Source of the DNA: Callipepla californica brunnescens | Taxonomy: Eukaryota; Chordata; Aves; Galliformes; Odontophoridae | DNA length: 64,000 nucleotides | NCBI GenBank assembly: GCA_023055505.1 | Contig: JALIRH010000004.1 | Coordinates: forward strand, 19,153,368 to 19,217,367 | Direction of reading: 5' to 3' | In this document: piece by piece, positions 40,001 to 52,000 of the stretch | Numbering within the stretch: the stretch's first letter is position 1 | Layout: each line of letters begins with the position of its first letter | Program-made: the position numbers and the translations under genes | The notes under the pieces: model-generated | What the model was told of the DNA's origin: nothing | The model's input: only the letters and a program-made list of their open reading frames with translations | Databases searched by the model: none

Positions 40001-43000
40001 AAATAGGAGAATACGAAACGAAATTATCTTTGGTTTCTCTATTGCTACATTTTATCCAGTTGTGTTTGTTTTTTTTGAGACTTGAAAAGTAGTTTCATCC
40101 AGCCAGTACAGAAATTTTTGTTCTCACACATTTATGTTGCAAACCAGAAGGGGTGGAGGGAAGTAAGAGATTACTCCTGGGTATCTCTTACAGCAAAGTA
40201 AGAAGGTTTGTGTCGTTGTATAGCCTGAAGGTGCTAGAAGGAGCTAGAAGTGGGGAAATGATTAAGCAAGACTACTTTTCGTATGTTTGAGTTGCTGTAG
40301 ATCCAGGTTCATTAGCCACATAGAAATGCCCAGCAAGGTACTTCTAGTTAATGGTCAGATAGAAGGAGGGTCGGTCCTATCAACACGGTGATGGTGTTGG
40401 AAATCTTTGAACAAATCGCAGAATCAGTTTCAGTGTTGTAGAATTGCCTGGGTTGGAAGGGACCTCAAAGGTCCCACACCTCTGCTGTGGGCAGGGACAC
40501 CTCCCAGTAGCACAGGTTGTGCGTAGTCCCATCCAGGCTAGCCTAGTGTACTTTCAGGGATGGGGCATAGAATAGAATCCCTTGAGTTGGAAAGGATCTT
40601 TAAAAGATCATCTAGTCCATTTCCCCGGCAATGAACATCCAGGGCTGTATCTCCTATCACTGCATTTCCTGATCAGATCCCTCCCCACAGTTCCTACTGT
40701 CCTTGTTCAGTATTGGAAGGTCGTGGTGAGGTCTTCCTGGAAGCTTCTTTGCTGTAGGCTGTGAGAAAGCAGCTCTCTCGGCCTGTCTTCTTAGGAGATA
40801 CCACACTGGTACAACCTAGCTGAGAGATGGGTTATATAAGATCACTGTTGACAGATGTCTGAATGCAGGTTTCCTATTCCATTTATACCAAATAGACGTT
40901 CTGTTTTACACAGACCCCACTGACCACCATGGCCTCACACGTCTGTGTATTGTCATGTTTCAAAAATGGTGATGAAATCTCTTTTGTAGTCACTTACAGT
41001 GCTGCATGTAGCACCGAGCAAATATTATGGTACTGGAGTGTTAAATAAAGCTCCAGGATTTGCCTCTAGGCTGATTTAAGGACTGTGTTTTTTCCCAGTT
41101 ACACTGATTTTGTGTCCTGAAGCATGGTGCATCCTAATCAGCATTCTTGATCTTGTTACTTGTTCTTCAAAATTTCTTGGCCACAGATTGTAATTAACAC
41201 CTCCTAATGGTCTGCTGCAAAGCAGGCAAAGAGAAGTGGCTCCTTCCTTTCTTGAAGAAGTGAAGTGTGTTTTTGAATGTGCATTAGATCATTGCGTTGA
41301 AGCTTACTGGCTTTTTTGCCCTCTGTAGCATAGTAAATGGAAACAGCATTTTCAGCATTAAGTCTGCTTTGGTTTTGTGTGAAGCAGGATAGAAGCTTAA
41401 GCATCTCTTAGTATTTGTGGGTACCTGAACCCTACAATTGTTGAGTTGTGAAGATGAGAAGATGAATATCTAGTGCATTATGGAGTTGACATGCTTAGTC
41501 ATCAGATGTAGATGGTTGGCTGGGAAGCCTTTGATGCTTCCTGTGAGGACTAGCATTCAGATAAAGGATGGATTGCAACATGCGCTGAAAGAGGTTGTGA
41601 AGATCTCATAGGCACTAGGACTGCAGGAAGATGCTTCTGAAGGGTGGGAGTTTTGCTTCAGCATATTAGTAAGAGAGCTCCCACACAAGTACTATTACGC
41701 TTTGGAGAGCCTCTTCTGTTGGAACTTCTTTGAGTCCCTTACCACGTTCCTGAAAATCAAAGCACTGTTTGACATCATGTTTCAGAGAAAATTCTTATGG
41801 AGGAAGTTCTTAATTTGCTACTATTTGACTGCAGCAACTGAACTTAGCAGTGCTCTGGAGATGATGAGAAGTTGATAAGAATGATTGTTTACCTGTCATG
41901 TTTTGTGATGTCCGTGCAGACATATTTGTTCTCTTTAGACTGTTCTGAAAGTGACAGAATAATTCAAATAGAGTGTCATCAAAAATAAACTCTGTACTCT
42001 TTCCTTTTTACTTTAAAATCACTTTGAAAATAAATAGATGCCGTCTTGACGTTTGACAGTTGTTTTTAGATTGGCTTACTTGTCGTGCTCATCTTTGCCA
42101 TGTAGGTTTGAGAATTGAATCTCATTAGACAGTCTTTGGTAAAGGTGTTATTTTAATAGCCGCATCTGGGATTTGTTTGACATGTATTGCTTTTAGGCTG
42201 CCACTTATCAAGTGACTGTACTTGCTGCTTGTAAAGACAAATGTGTACCATCAACAGAAGGTTTTTGCTGTATGTGCAGATAACACTTCATCTGTCTTGA
42301 GCATTGTCAAGTCGTATGTTTTTATTTCAAAGCTTGCATACTTAATACCGATTTTCAGACTTTGTCAACAGCAGTGATTTCTGTAGGTTTCTCTTACAAA
42401 AACAGAGAACTATTCCCTACTCCAGACTGAGCAGCTGAGTTTGACAACCATAAATTCTTTCATTCATTGAATAGTAATTCTGCTAGCTTTTTTTCCCTTT
42501 TGCTTTCCTCATTATTTCTGTTATCCTTACCTGATTTGCCAATTCATAAAGATATTTTTGTGGCTATGGTAAGCCTTTCTGACCAAACCATTTGGGGGAG
42601 GTGAGCAAGATATTAGCAAGCAGTAAAGTGACCGAGCTAGTGCCATTCAACAAAGCTGACTGTTTTGTTGATTTATTGCAAAGCAACAAGATGGCTGGCT
42701 AGCTCATTTCAGGCTTATCTGTAAGGACAGTGGGAGGAGATGGATAAAGCCCATGGAGAGATCCTGAGAGAGCTGAATACTGAATACAGTTTTACTGTGA
42801 AAATGAATAGAGCACTGATATTCTGATCACTAAAATTCTGCAGAAACTTCAGTAGCAATCAGAAAAACTCTGAAGTTATTCAATTTTCCTTTTATTTTCA
42901 TCTCCTTGAAACAGTGTTTAATTCATACCTGTTGCAGATCCATTGTAAGTAAGAGTTATTAATGTTTTTTTGCAGAATTCTTAAAACGTGGGTGAATGCT

Positions 43001-46000
43001 AGAAAAGCCTGTATGTAATGTGAAACTATTTTTTAATAAACATCTTTTTTTTCTCTTTAACATCTTGCTCCATCGATACTGATAATTGCTTCTTACAGTG
43101 GGATTGAAGTTAAATTCTGTGGACCCAACAATGAGCATTGACTTGAAGTACTTGGGTGTGCAGCTTCCTCTTTCCTACTCAAATTACTCTTTGTGGAGCT
43201 ATCCAGGAACAAACCCCAATTCTCCAGGTGGGTAGAACAAGAATCTGCTGAGAACAGAAGTGTTACCTTGCATTGCCTGTGATCAGAGGGAGCAGGACAT
43301 GACACTGTTCAGAGGTAGTGTTCTTTTTCATTAGGGCAGGAATATTAAACTTTCCAAATGCTGTGAGAACAGAAAAGCCCATAATCAAAGTCCTTTTAAA
43401 AACATTTCGCTTTATTTGATTGCATTTTTCATTAAAATGTGACTGATTCAACTACTGGTGAAATACTGGTTTTTAATGATGAACTTGTTTGCTGAACGAA
43501 GCACAGGGTGGTTAATTCCAGTGTCTCTCTCCTGCTTTATGATTCTGACTGTTGTTTTTGGAGCTGGTAAAGAGACAAACCTTGCATCCCAGACCTGTCT
43601 GCAGCACAAAAGAGACAGATTCGATTCCAAACACCCTAGTCTGACTCTGTGTCAAGGGCAATTGCTTCTAGCCTAGTGATATATAAAACAGCTACAAAGG
43701 GCCCTGTTAGTATTTCTGCATTACACTTCAGCACACAGACACGATGGATAATTTCACACAGCTATCACTGTTTAACTTTTATGATTCTTCTCTGTCTCTG
43801 TGCTTTGCAGATAGTCTGTGGAATTTGACAGAACAGCAAACTAAATGTAGTTTCTCCAGGTCCCTCAGATTCATTGGCTAACTTTGGGGGAGAAGTTCAA
43901 CTTACTTTCCCCACTCAGCTCAGAACTTGCTTGTCCCATTTTAGCCTGCTGGCATTTTGAAAGCAACTGCTTGCCTTATTGCAAAGGGAAGAAGGTTAAA
44001 ACTGAGGAGGAGAGGATATCTTTTGGATGGGATGGAAGAAGGCCTGGTTACATGATAACTGTACTAGATGCTTGGCTTTGTTATTTATTCTGTTAATTAG
44101 GAAAAAAAAAAAGCCTTATTCTGTATTTATCAGTGTACACATATCTCCAAAAAGAAATAAACAGTTCAGTAGGACATTTATAACAATCAATCAGTCTTGA
44201 TTTATAAACTGAGGCTAGCTTTCTTCTTTTCCAGATACTGGATTTCCTTTTGTTTCCAGAACAGGAAAGACAAATGATTTCACAAAGATCAAAGGCTGGC
44301 GAGGGAAGCTTCATGGTGCTTCTAGAAGTGAAGGTAGAAAAAACAAAATGGGATTAAACCAAAATAATGAGATGAGTGCAGTTATTTCCAGGATATTTTT
44401 CTTAACCTTGGAGAGGTGTTGTAATTTGGTTATAGTGTGTCTTTTAGTGAGGGGTTTATTTTTTTATTGACGCTCTCTTGGATATTGCTACTACTTCCAT
44501 GAGCAGCCAAGAATGAGTGCTTATGAGGGGAAAAGACAAACTGAATGTAATAAAGAGAACGGAATCAGCAACAAAACATACACTGTTCTACATAGAGGGT
44601 TTCAGTGAAAATCAAAGCTGTAATAGTTTTGCTTTTGTTCATCAGTTTTGGTTTAACCTGGGCAGTGGTATGGTAAGTCCAGAATTCTGTTGCCCTAGAG
44701 ACTTTGAAGTAATTTTCTTTAATGTCGGATGTGTTTTTAGCTCCAGTTAGGTGAATATTTCTGCAGTTAGATGAATATTTCTATGTATTTAGCTACTTTG
44801 CCCTAACTCACAAAGAAATGAGTATTCAGCAGTTTGCCAGGTCTTACCTGGAAATCAGCTAAAATATTCGTGTTGTATTCTCTGCGCTTGAATACAATAC
44901 TGTGTTGGGGTATGACAGATTTATTCTGCAGTTTCCATGTAGGATGCATGTTTAGAAGAAACAAAAATAAGCTGTACAAGAAACTGACTGCTGAAGATTT
45001 GCTTTTTGTGAATGAATATACTTGTAACATTTCTACAGGAAAAGTTGTTCAGACTGTTGGCTGTGTTTCAGATTGAGTTATATTTGATATTTGTGTGTTG
45101 TACTCTTAAAGGAATTATATACATCTTTAAAGAGCTATTCTCCTCTTCTACTGTTTAATTGCAGTAAGAGTTAAATGCTATAAGATAAAGCCTGTCAGTG
45201 TGCTTTCCAAGGGTCTGTTAAGATGCTGTTTGTCTATTTAGGTGGCAGTTCAGAAGGTTCCTTGAAGAATCGCTCTGCATTCTGTAGTGACAAGCTGGAT
45301 GAGTACCTGGAAAACGAAGGAAAACTGATGGAAACGAACATGGGATTTTCTTCTAGCACACCCACTTCCCCTGTGGTATATCAGCTTCCCACCAAGAGCA
45401 CTAGCTACGTGCGAACACTAGACAGCGTTTTGAAGAAGCAGTCCACCGTAATTCCATCCACATCTTACACGTTCAAGCCTGCTTCTGTGTCATCTACCTC
45501 TAGGAAGACAAGGACTCAAAACAGACAGACATCGTCAAACAGTAGAAGGAAATCATCCTACAAACCTATTCTGCCCTCACCTTTTTCTGGCAAGCAGAAA
45601 CAGAACTTAGAAAAGGCTGCTAAGTCTCTCTCAGGCAGCTGTATGACTAACCAAGCAGATGGCTTCCTGATGCCAAATCTGGATGAAAGTGTACTGGCAA
45701 AGCAAATATGTTTGCACCATGCACCACAGCAGCCCCAAGTAGGTCGTCCGCCAGGTTTGTCTAAGTCTCAAGTGAAGCTAATGGACTTGGAAGACTGTGC
45801 TCTCTGGGATGGCAAACCACGGACCTACATTACAGAAGAACGAGCAGATATCTCTCTGGCTACCCTGCTTACAGCTCAGGTAGATATGCAGTACTTTCCT
45901 TCCTTGCTTTCTTCCTTTTTTTCTCTCTTTCTGTATTACTGCTTTTTTCAGTTATCTGTAGTTATCAAAGTTACCTGTAGATGCAGAAGATAAGACTGAA

Positions 46001-49000
46001 GCTGCTAACGATCATGACAGAACGTGATTTTCCTTTGTGTTTTAGCCTTTGCATTGGAAGTTCAAAACTGCTGGCTTAGTATGTGGAAGTATTAATTGTA
46101 TTAACAACATGTTGATAGGAGTAATGATTTATGAATTATCTCTATTTCCCTGCTGAAAGTTCTAGTTAGTACAGTTGGTATTCAGTAACTGCCTTTCCCT
46201 AATATTTTACAGCTCTTTTTTTAATAGCGCAAACAAAAAAAAAAAACACCCAAAAAACAGAAACAAAACAAAAAGCATCATGTAACTTTGATTTGAGTTG
46301 GTAAACTCTTGCTTTCTTCACAGCTTACTTCTTAAAGAGATTGTTTAGCTGTCTCAAATTGTGTCTCAGAATATTAAAATGCAACTCTCCTCCATTATAT
46401 TTTTTCCCACATGTGACAAATTTTCACAGATAGACCATGTAGTAAGAGGGGGTTATTCTGAATGAACTTGGAATAGCAGTCTCACATGTGCTTGATTTCA
46501 TCTTGCTAAAACTTCAAGTGTATGTCTAAAACTTTTTCAGGCTTCTCTCAAAAACAAACCTATCCATAAAATAATACGACGACGAGCACCTCCTTGCAAT
46601 AACGATTTCTGTCGACTGGGTTGTATATGTACCAGTCTAGCACTGGGAAGATGTCAGCCTACCCATTGCCGCAGGCCAGACTGTATGTTTGGGTGTACTT
46701 GCTTGAAGAGAAAAGTATTAGTGGTGAAGGGAGGATCAAAACATAAGAAAATACTGAAAAAGGCTGTGCGTGGAAATCTTGTCTTATATGGATCACAAGA
46801 AGAACAGCAAGAGAATGAAGATGTGGAAGACGAGGGTGCTGGAGAAGAAGATGAGATGAAGCAGAAAGACAAGAGGAAAAGAAAAAGGGTGGAATACAGT
46901 GAGTATTGCTGGGTAAAAGCAATTTCTTAAACTTCTCTGAAATCGCCTCTCTCATCAGGGAATTTTTTTAGATTCTAGTAGGGATCCCACTACTAAATCC
47001 AGAAGTGGGAACAAGGTCTGAGAGTTTTTTTTGATATAATTGACTAGCAGGTGATCGTGCCTTTCCCTTTTTATTAACTCTTAACCTGTTGCAGCCTTTT
47101 TGACATTACTCAGTTGTTTGTCTTGCTCAAATAACTAGTTCCTTTTTGATAATTATAACTCTCTTTGAGCTCTCTAAATATCTTCAAAGGCTAAAGATAT
47201 GAGATAGTTACTGCTGAGGTGGTTGGTAGTCTTTACTGTCTCTTTCTCTCCCTCTTACTGAGCATCTGGAGCTTTATTTTCAATTTCTGTATTTAACTAC
47301 ATAATTCGTTGACTTCAGTGGAAATAATTTAGAGTAGTTTTATATCTGGTGTAAATTATGTTCAAAAATAGGACAGAAATTGGCCATGAACTTACATTTT
47401 CAACTTCCTTCCAGTAATAATTTTGTCAATGGCAAAAAGCAGTGTTGTCGTGTTCCACTGAAGAAAATAAATAGTTACGTATAGTTGTGTTTTAAAGTAT
47501 GTTTTCTGGATGTTTGAGATTTGTGTTTGCTATCTTTTTGAATCTCTGCTCTGTGGTGTTTTTTCAGTCTGCTATCTTAGCACTACTAAGAAACAGGGAT
47601 TAGAGTAAAATCGTTTTGGTTTTTGTTCCCTGCATTTGTGGACAAATCCATGCGACTTCTTGTTAGAATTTGAGACAAAAAAAAAAGCGTTGTTACCTTC
47701 CTTTGGTAAGAATCAGTTACTGGTAGGTGGCTAGAGTTCAGATTCAAACTAAAATTTCTGTTGGCGTGTTACGCTTGTTTTCACTCGTATAAATAACTGC
47801 GTGTTGCAAATTTGTTTGTTACTTTTATTTTTTTTCCAGCTATCTGTGACTCAGAGCCAGAAAAGCCTCTTAGGAATTGTCCACTGTGGGTGAAAGTAGA
47901 AGGTGAAATAGATCCAGAACCTATTTATGTTCCGACACAATCTGTTATTGAACCAGTTAAATCTATGGTCCTGCCTAATCCAGAAGTTGTGCTTTCTACT
48001 AAACATAGATCTTCCAGTGGAGTGAAAACAGGCAGAGTGTATACTCCTAGACCCAACCCCGTGGTAAGAAAAGGGATATGTAATTTTTTTTTAAGCTGAA
48101 AATTAAAGCAAATACTGGTAAAAACTTCTGTAATTTTAGATAAAAGGAGATGGTAGACATGTTGATAAGCTAGGATGAATTGAAATATATATGTATATAT
48201 GAAGATCTATGTTAATCTTCTGTTGAAAATTCACTATAGCAGTGAGAAAGGTGATATTGATTTGCTGATAACCTCTTCCTTAACAAAAAAAAAAAAAAGT
48301 AATATATGCTATTTATGGGTAAAATGATTGCTTGTCGTGTAGTGTTCGTAGAAGTTACTAGCTGCACAATGTAGCCTTGTTAATAAATTACTTGTGAAAA
48401 AAGTGTGAATGCTGACACAGAGGATTCACTGTAGTTCTAGAAGCTTTTGAGTTCTTGTTTGTGGCTTCACTGTCAGTATTACAGGAGTCTGTCTTTGCCT
48501 CTCCTATCCCCTCAGCGTCATCTAACACAAGCAACAGCAGTCCTAGTGGAAGAATAGTACTAAGGTTGAGTCTAGTTATGTTTAAAGAAGAAAATATGTC
48601 GCAGTTGCTACTCAATATATATCAGATAGTTAAAATGAGGAATGACACTTCAGGACTTTTTTTCTCTGTTTAGAAGAGAATTTAAAGAGGTGTGTTTTTT
48701 CCTGTTTTTCTTCTGCCATTTAAAATAGTATGTAACTTAGGAACAATCTGTAGACTGAGCTTTGATATCATAGAGTGACTTGGGTTGGAGAGGACCTTGT
48801 AGATCATCTAGTTCCAAGCCCTCTGCCATGAACAGAGCTGCTACCAGCTAGATGAGATTGTCCAGGGCCCCGTCCAGCCTACTTTAGAACACCTCCACAG
48901 CTGGGGCAAGAGGAGAGATTCAGTTTTAAGCATGGGAGCTTTCTTTAGATATTTACTACTATAGCATTAATACTACATTCTTTTAGAAAGCAAAGCTATT

Positions 49001-52000
49001 GTATAAATCTGCTGTGCATCCAGAACGGAGAGGTTGTATTTTTTTTCGGTGTAGATTCGAGAGGAGGACAAGGATCCCATCTACTTGTATTTTGAAAGCA
49101 TGATGACTTGTGCGAGGGTCCGAGTATACGAACGTGGGAAGGAGGAAAAAAAGCAACAAAAAGATCTAAGGGACTTGCGGAGTTCTTTTGTAAAGGTATG
49201 ATGTTACACCGTGTCCAGCACGTGTCGTACAATAGGGACAAATGTTGGAAGTGGGAAGAAAATTTCTTCTCGGGATCTTGTACGTTACACGGGGGCTTGG
49301 CTTTTATTCAGTGGAGTCCTAATCAGCATGCAGTGCTGGTGTGCTTAACTTGTTACCGGCATGTGGAAATTCCTTGGCTGCAAAACACATTATTGCACGA
49401 GTCTTAAAATTGCTGTTAGAAGCTGAACGTTTTACCACTGTCGAAGTTAAAATACTTTCTATGGTTCTGGATGAATACTTTCTATGGTTCTGATGATGGC
49501 TAAGGTATGATGAACTAGTGTGGTTTGTGATGTGATTATTGTGGAAGAGGATACACAAGGTTAATGTTTTCTATACGTTTTTTCCTCCCACAGATGTGTG
49601 AACGAAGACTTAAATCTTCTAGGAAAGAATCTTCTAAGAAAGAATTACCTAAAAAAGAGTCTTCAAAGAAAGAGTCTTCTAAGAAAGAAACAAATGAGAT
49701 AAACAAAGACCCTGAAAAATGTGGAGGTAAGAGCTGAATCTTGAGTATAATTTGATGTATTGGTGGTTTCACATTTTTTGATTTAAAAAGAAAGGAACGA
49801 TTGATGAAACAAGAGTGCATTTGCTGTGGGAGTCGCTAAAATTGACAATAAAAATCTTACGATATGCTTGCAGTTTCCTGTTTTCTTAATCAGTTGTATG
49901 TATGCCATGTGGGAGATAACAGCAGGCTAACTACCAAATACTTGCCATTGTTCCAAGGTTAAAATGACTGGTATTACAGTAGCTCGTTCAGAGTAAAAGG
50001 TTGTATTACACAGCAGACTTGTATTTAAGGATGGTTGTTAGATATTAATAAGGAATGGAAATCAGAGGGTTCCCTCCTTACTCTCATTACTTTTTAGTTA
50101 CTGAAGATTTAATAAGTTTACAAGTGCTGCTGTGAGTCTGGGACCCTCATGTTCTCCACTTAGAACTGTGTGGGTCAGAGAAGTGCCTGTACTTTATCTG
50201 GAGCAGTTTGATGTTGAATTATTTTAGTTCAAGTTCAACCTTTTAACTGAATTTTTGCAGTACGTTATGTATGTATGTAACTTTGAGTTTGTAACTCAGT
50301 AAGAAAGACGTTAGGCATCTTTCCATTTGAAATGGCCCAAACCATGTTGCAGTCCTTAAAATGAGACGTGTACTCAAAGCATTGTGTCATCCACTAATGA
50401 AATATAGCTGCCTTTTTGAGCTGATTTTTTTTCCCCACTCTTTAATGTATACAACAGCATTCTGTGTTTAAGAATGGGAATGGAAAAATAATACAACTAG
50501 TTGAAAATACTGATGAATCGGTAGGTCAAAATTAAAATGACCAGGACACAGGGCTCAACATCCTTAGTTTTGCAAAAAGTGACATTGGATCTCTTAATGA
50601 TGGCAAAAGGTCGTGCTTCTGTTACACCTCTTCCACAAAGGACAGTTCTGCTAGTGGCTTGTTTGGCAAAAATGCCATTATAGGGCAGTGGTCCTTTTCT
50701 GACTCCAAGAGAAAAGTGCCATCTCCTGAATAACTGGTGATGCTTTCCACTGCATATTGGTGTTGCTTGGAGATGTTACATCTGCACACTGAAACAGTCC
50801 AGCTTTGTTTAGCTTGTGAGATGCAACGGGATGCAGCCTGAGATGGTATGACTACAGAGAATTAACTGTGAGAAACGGTTACCTTAGTTTTGCATTTTTT
50901 GGCTTGCTTGTGAAGCTCTGCGAGGGGAAGTGACGTTTTGAACAGTTCTTTTTTACATGCCCTGCAGCTGAGACAGGGGTGGAGGTGGGCAGAATAAAAC
51001 TGTTTGAATATCCAGGTGATTAAAATGCCATAGTATTGCAGAAACCTATTTCAATTCTTTCTCAGAGAAAAGTTCGTGGTCTTCCCATAGTGAGGGGGAC
51101 TCTTCCTCTGCCTCCTGTGTTCATCCCACCACTCCATGTGGAGCAACCAAACTTTTCGACATTATCTCTGACTGCAGCTGGAGTGAAGATTGCAATAATA
51201 TCTTGACCATCTTATCCCAGCACATCAACAGTAACATGCCACAGTGCCTCAAAGTGGGTAGCGTCAGTATTGAATTGGCTTCGGAACACAAGGCTCAGGA
51301 TGCAGACAGCCCTCCTGTGTGCTCCTCCAGAGTGAAAATTTCAGTGCCATCCTACCAGGACAGTGATGAGAACCCTGAGTCACCTGAGACTCCTGATAGC
51401 GGAGTGCCGTCGTGCAAAAACACAGAAAATGTAAAGTTCTTGCAGGCTTACAAATTGGAAAAGCTACGGGAGAAGTTGCATGGGGGCAAAGGCTTGCCTT
51501 TTTATGCAGGAATTTCTCGTGCAGGAAGGCTGGTTGTCTACAAACGCAAAGCTAAAATGAGCCACTCAAACTTGATTCAGGTGGGTCCCTCTGCCTTTAC
51601 TGTGAGATTAGACTCAGTGTCATCCAGTATCCAGAAACCCCCTAGAGAGGAGAACAAACACTCTTTTAATTTGTCTGCCTAGTCTTTTGACTTGTCCGGG
51701 CAGTTTCTTCATATCCAGTGGCATTTCTGCCTCTCTGTAACTTTGTCCCTTTTAACAGGAAGTCTGATTCCAAGTCTGTAGTCTGGTGATTTAGACTGGT
51801 CTTTTGGCCTTTTAGGTCTTGGTGGTCCAAGTGCAGAATCTTTCTCAAAATCTTGGAGCTTTTGAAAACTCCCTGCAGATGCATTTGGCAGATAACACTT
51901 ATGAATAAGTGGCTGTCAGAAGCCACAGAAAGAGTATTTTCAGAGGAGGTGTGTACACTGGGACAAAACTTCAAAAGGAAACTGTAAACATTAAATTGCT

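Larger units (their letters stand above)
39827..43098 (+). other. MGA: MGA intron 4, with two CR1 fragments
   Basis: A 3.3-kb intron; CR1 pieces lie at about 40425-40800 (listed separately). No other exon or RNA gene is seen. Confidence 0.75.

Noticed and set aside
48485..48564. Ser/Pro-rich possible cassette exon in MGA intron 9
   Set aside because: The acceptor and entry phase fit, but the donor (gttgag) is weak and the 80-nt length breaks the frame into exon 10.
49439..49500. Short direct repeat (actttctatggttctg twice)
   Set aside because: Two imperfect copies only, in an intron; the tctatggttct resemblance to CR1 tails is too short to call.
51581..51682. Readthrough of MGA exon 12 for 34 codons
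   Set aside because: The donor gtgggt is good and exon 13 continues the orthologous sequence; the readthrough shows no conservation signal I can see.
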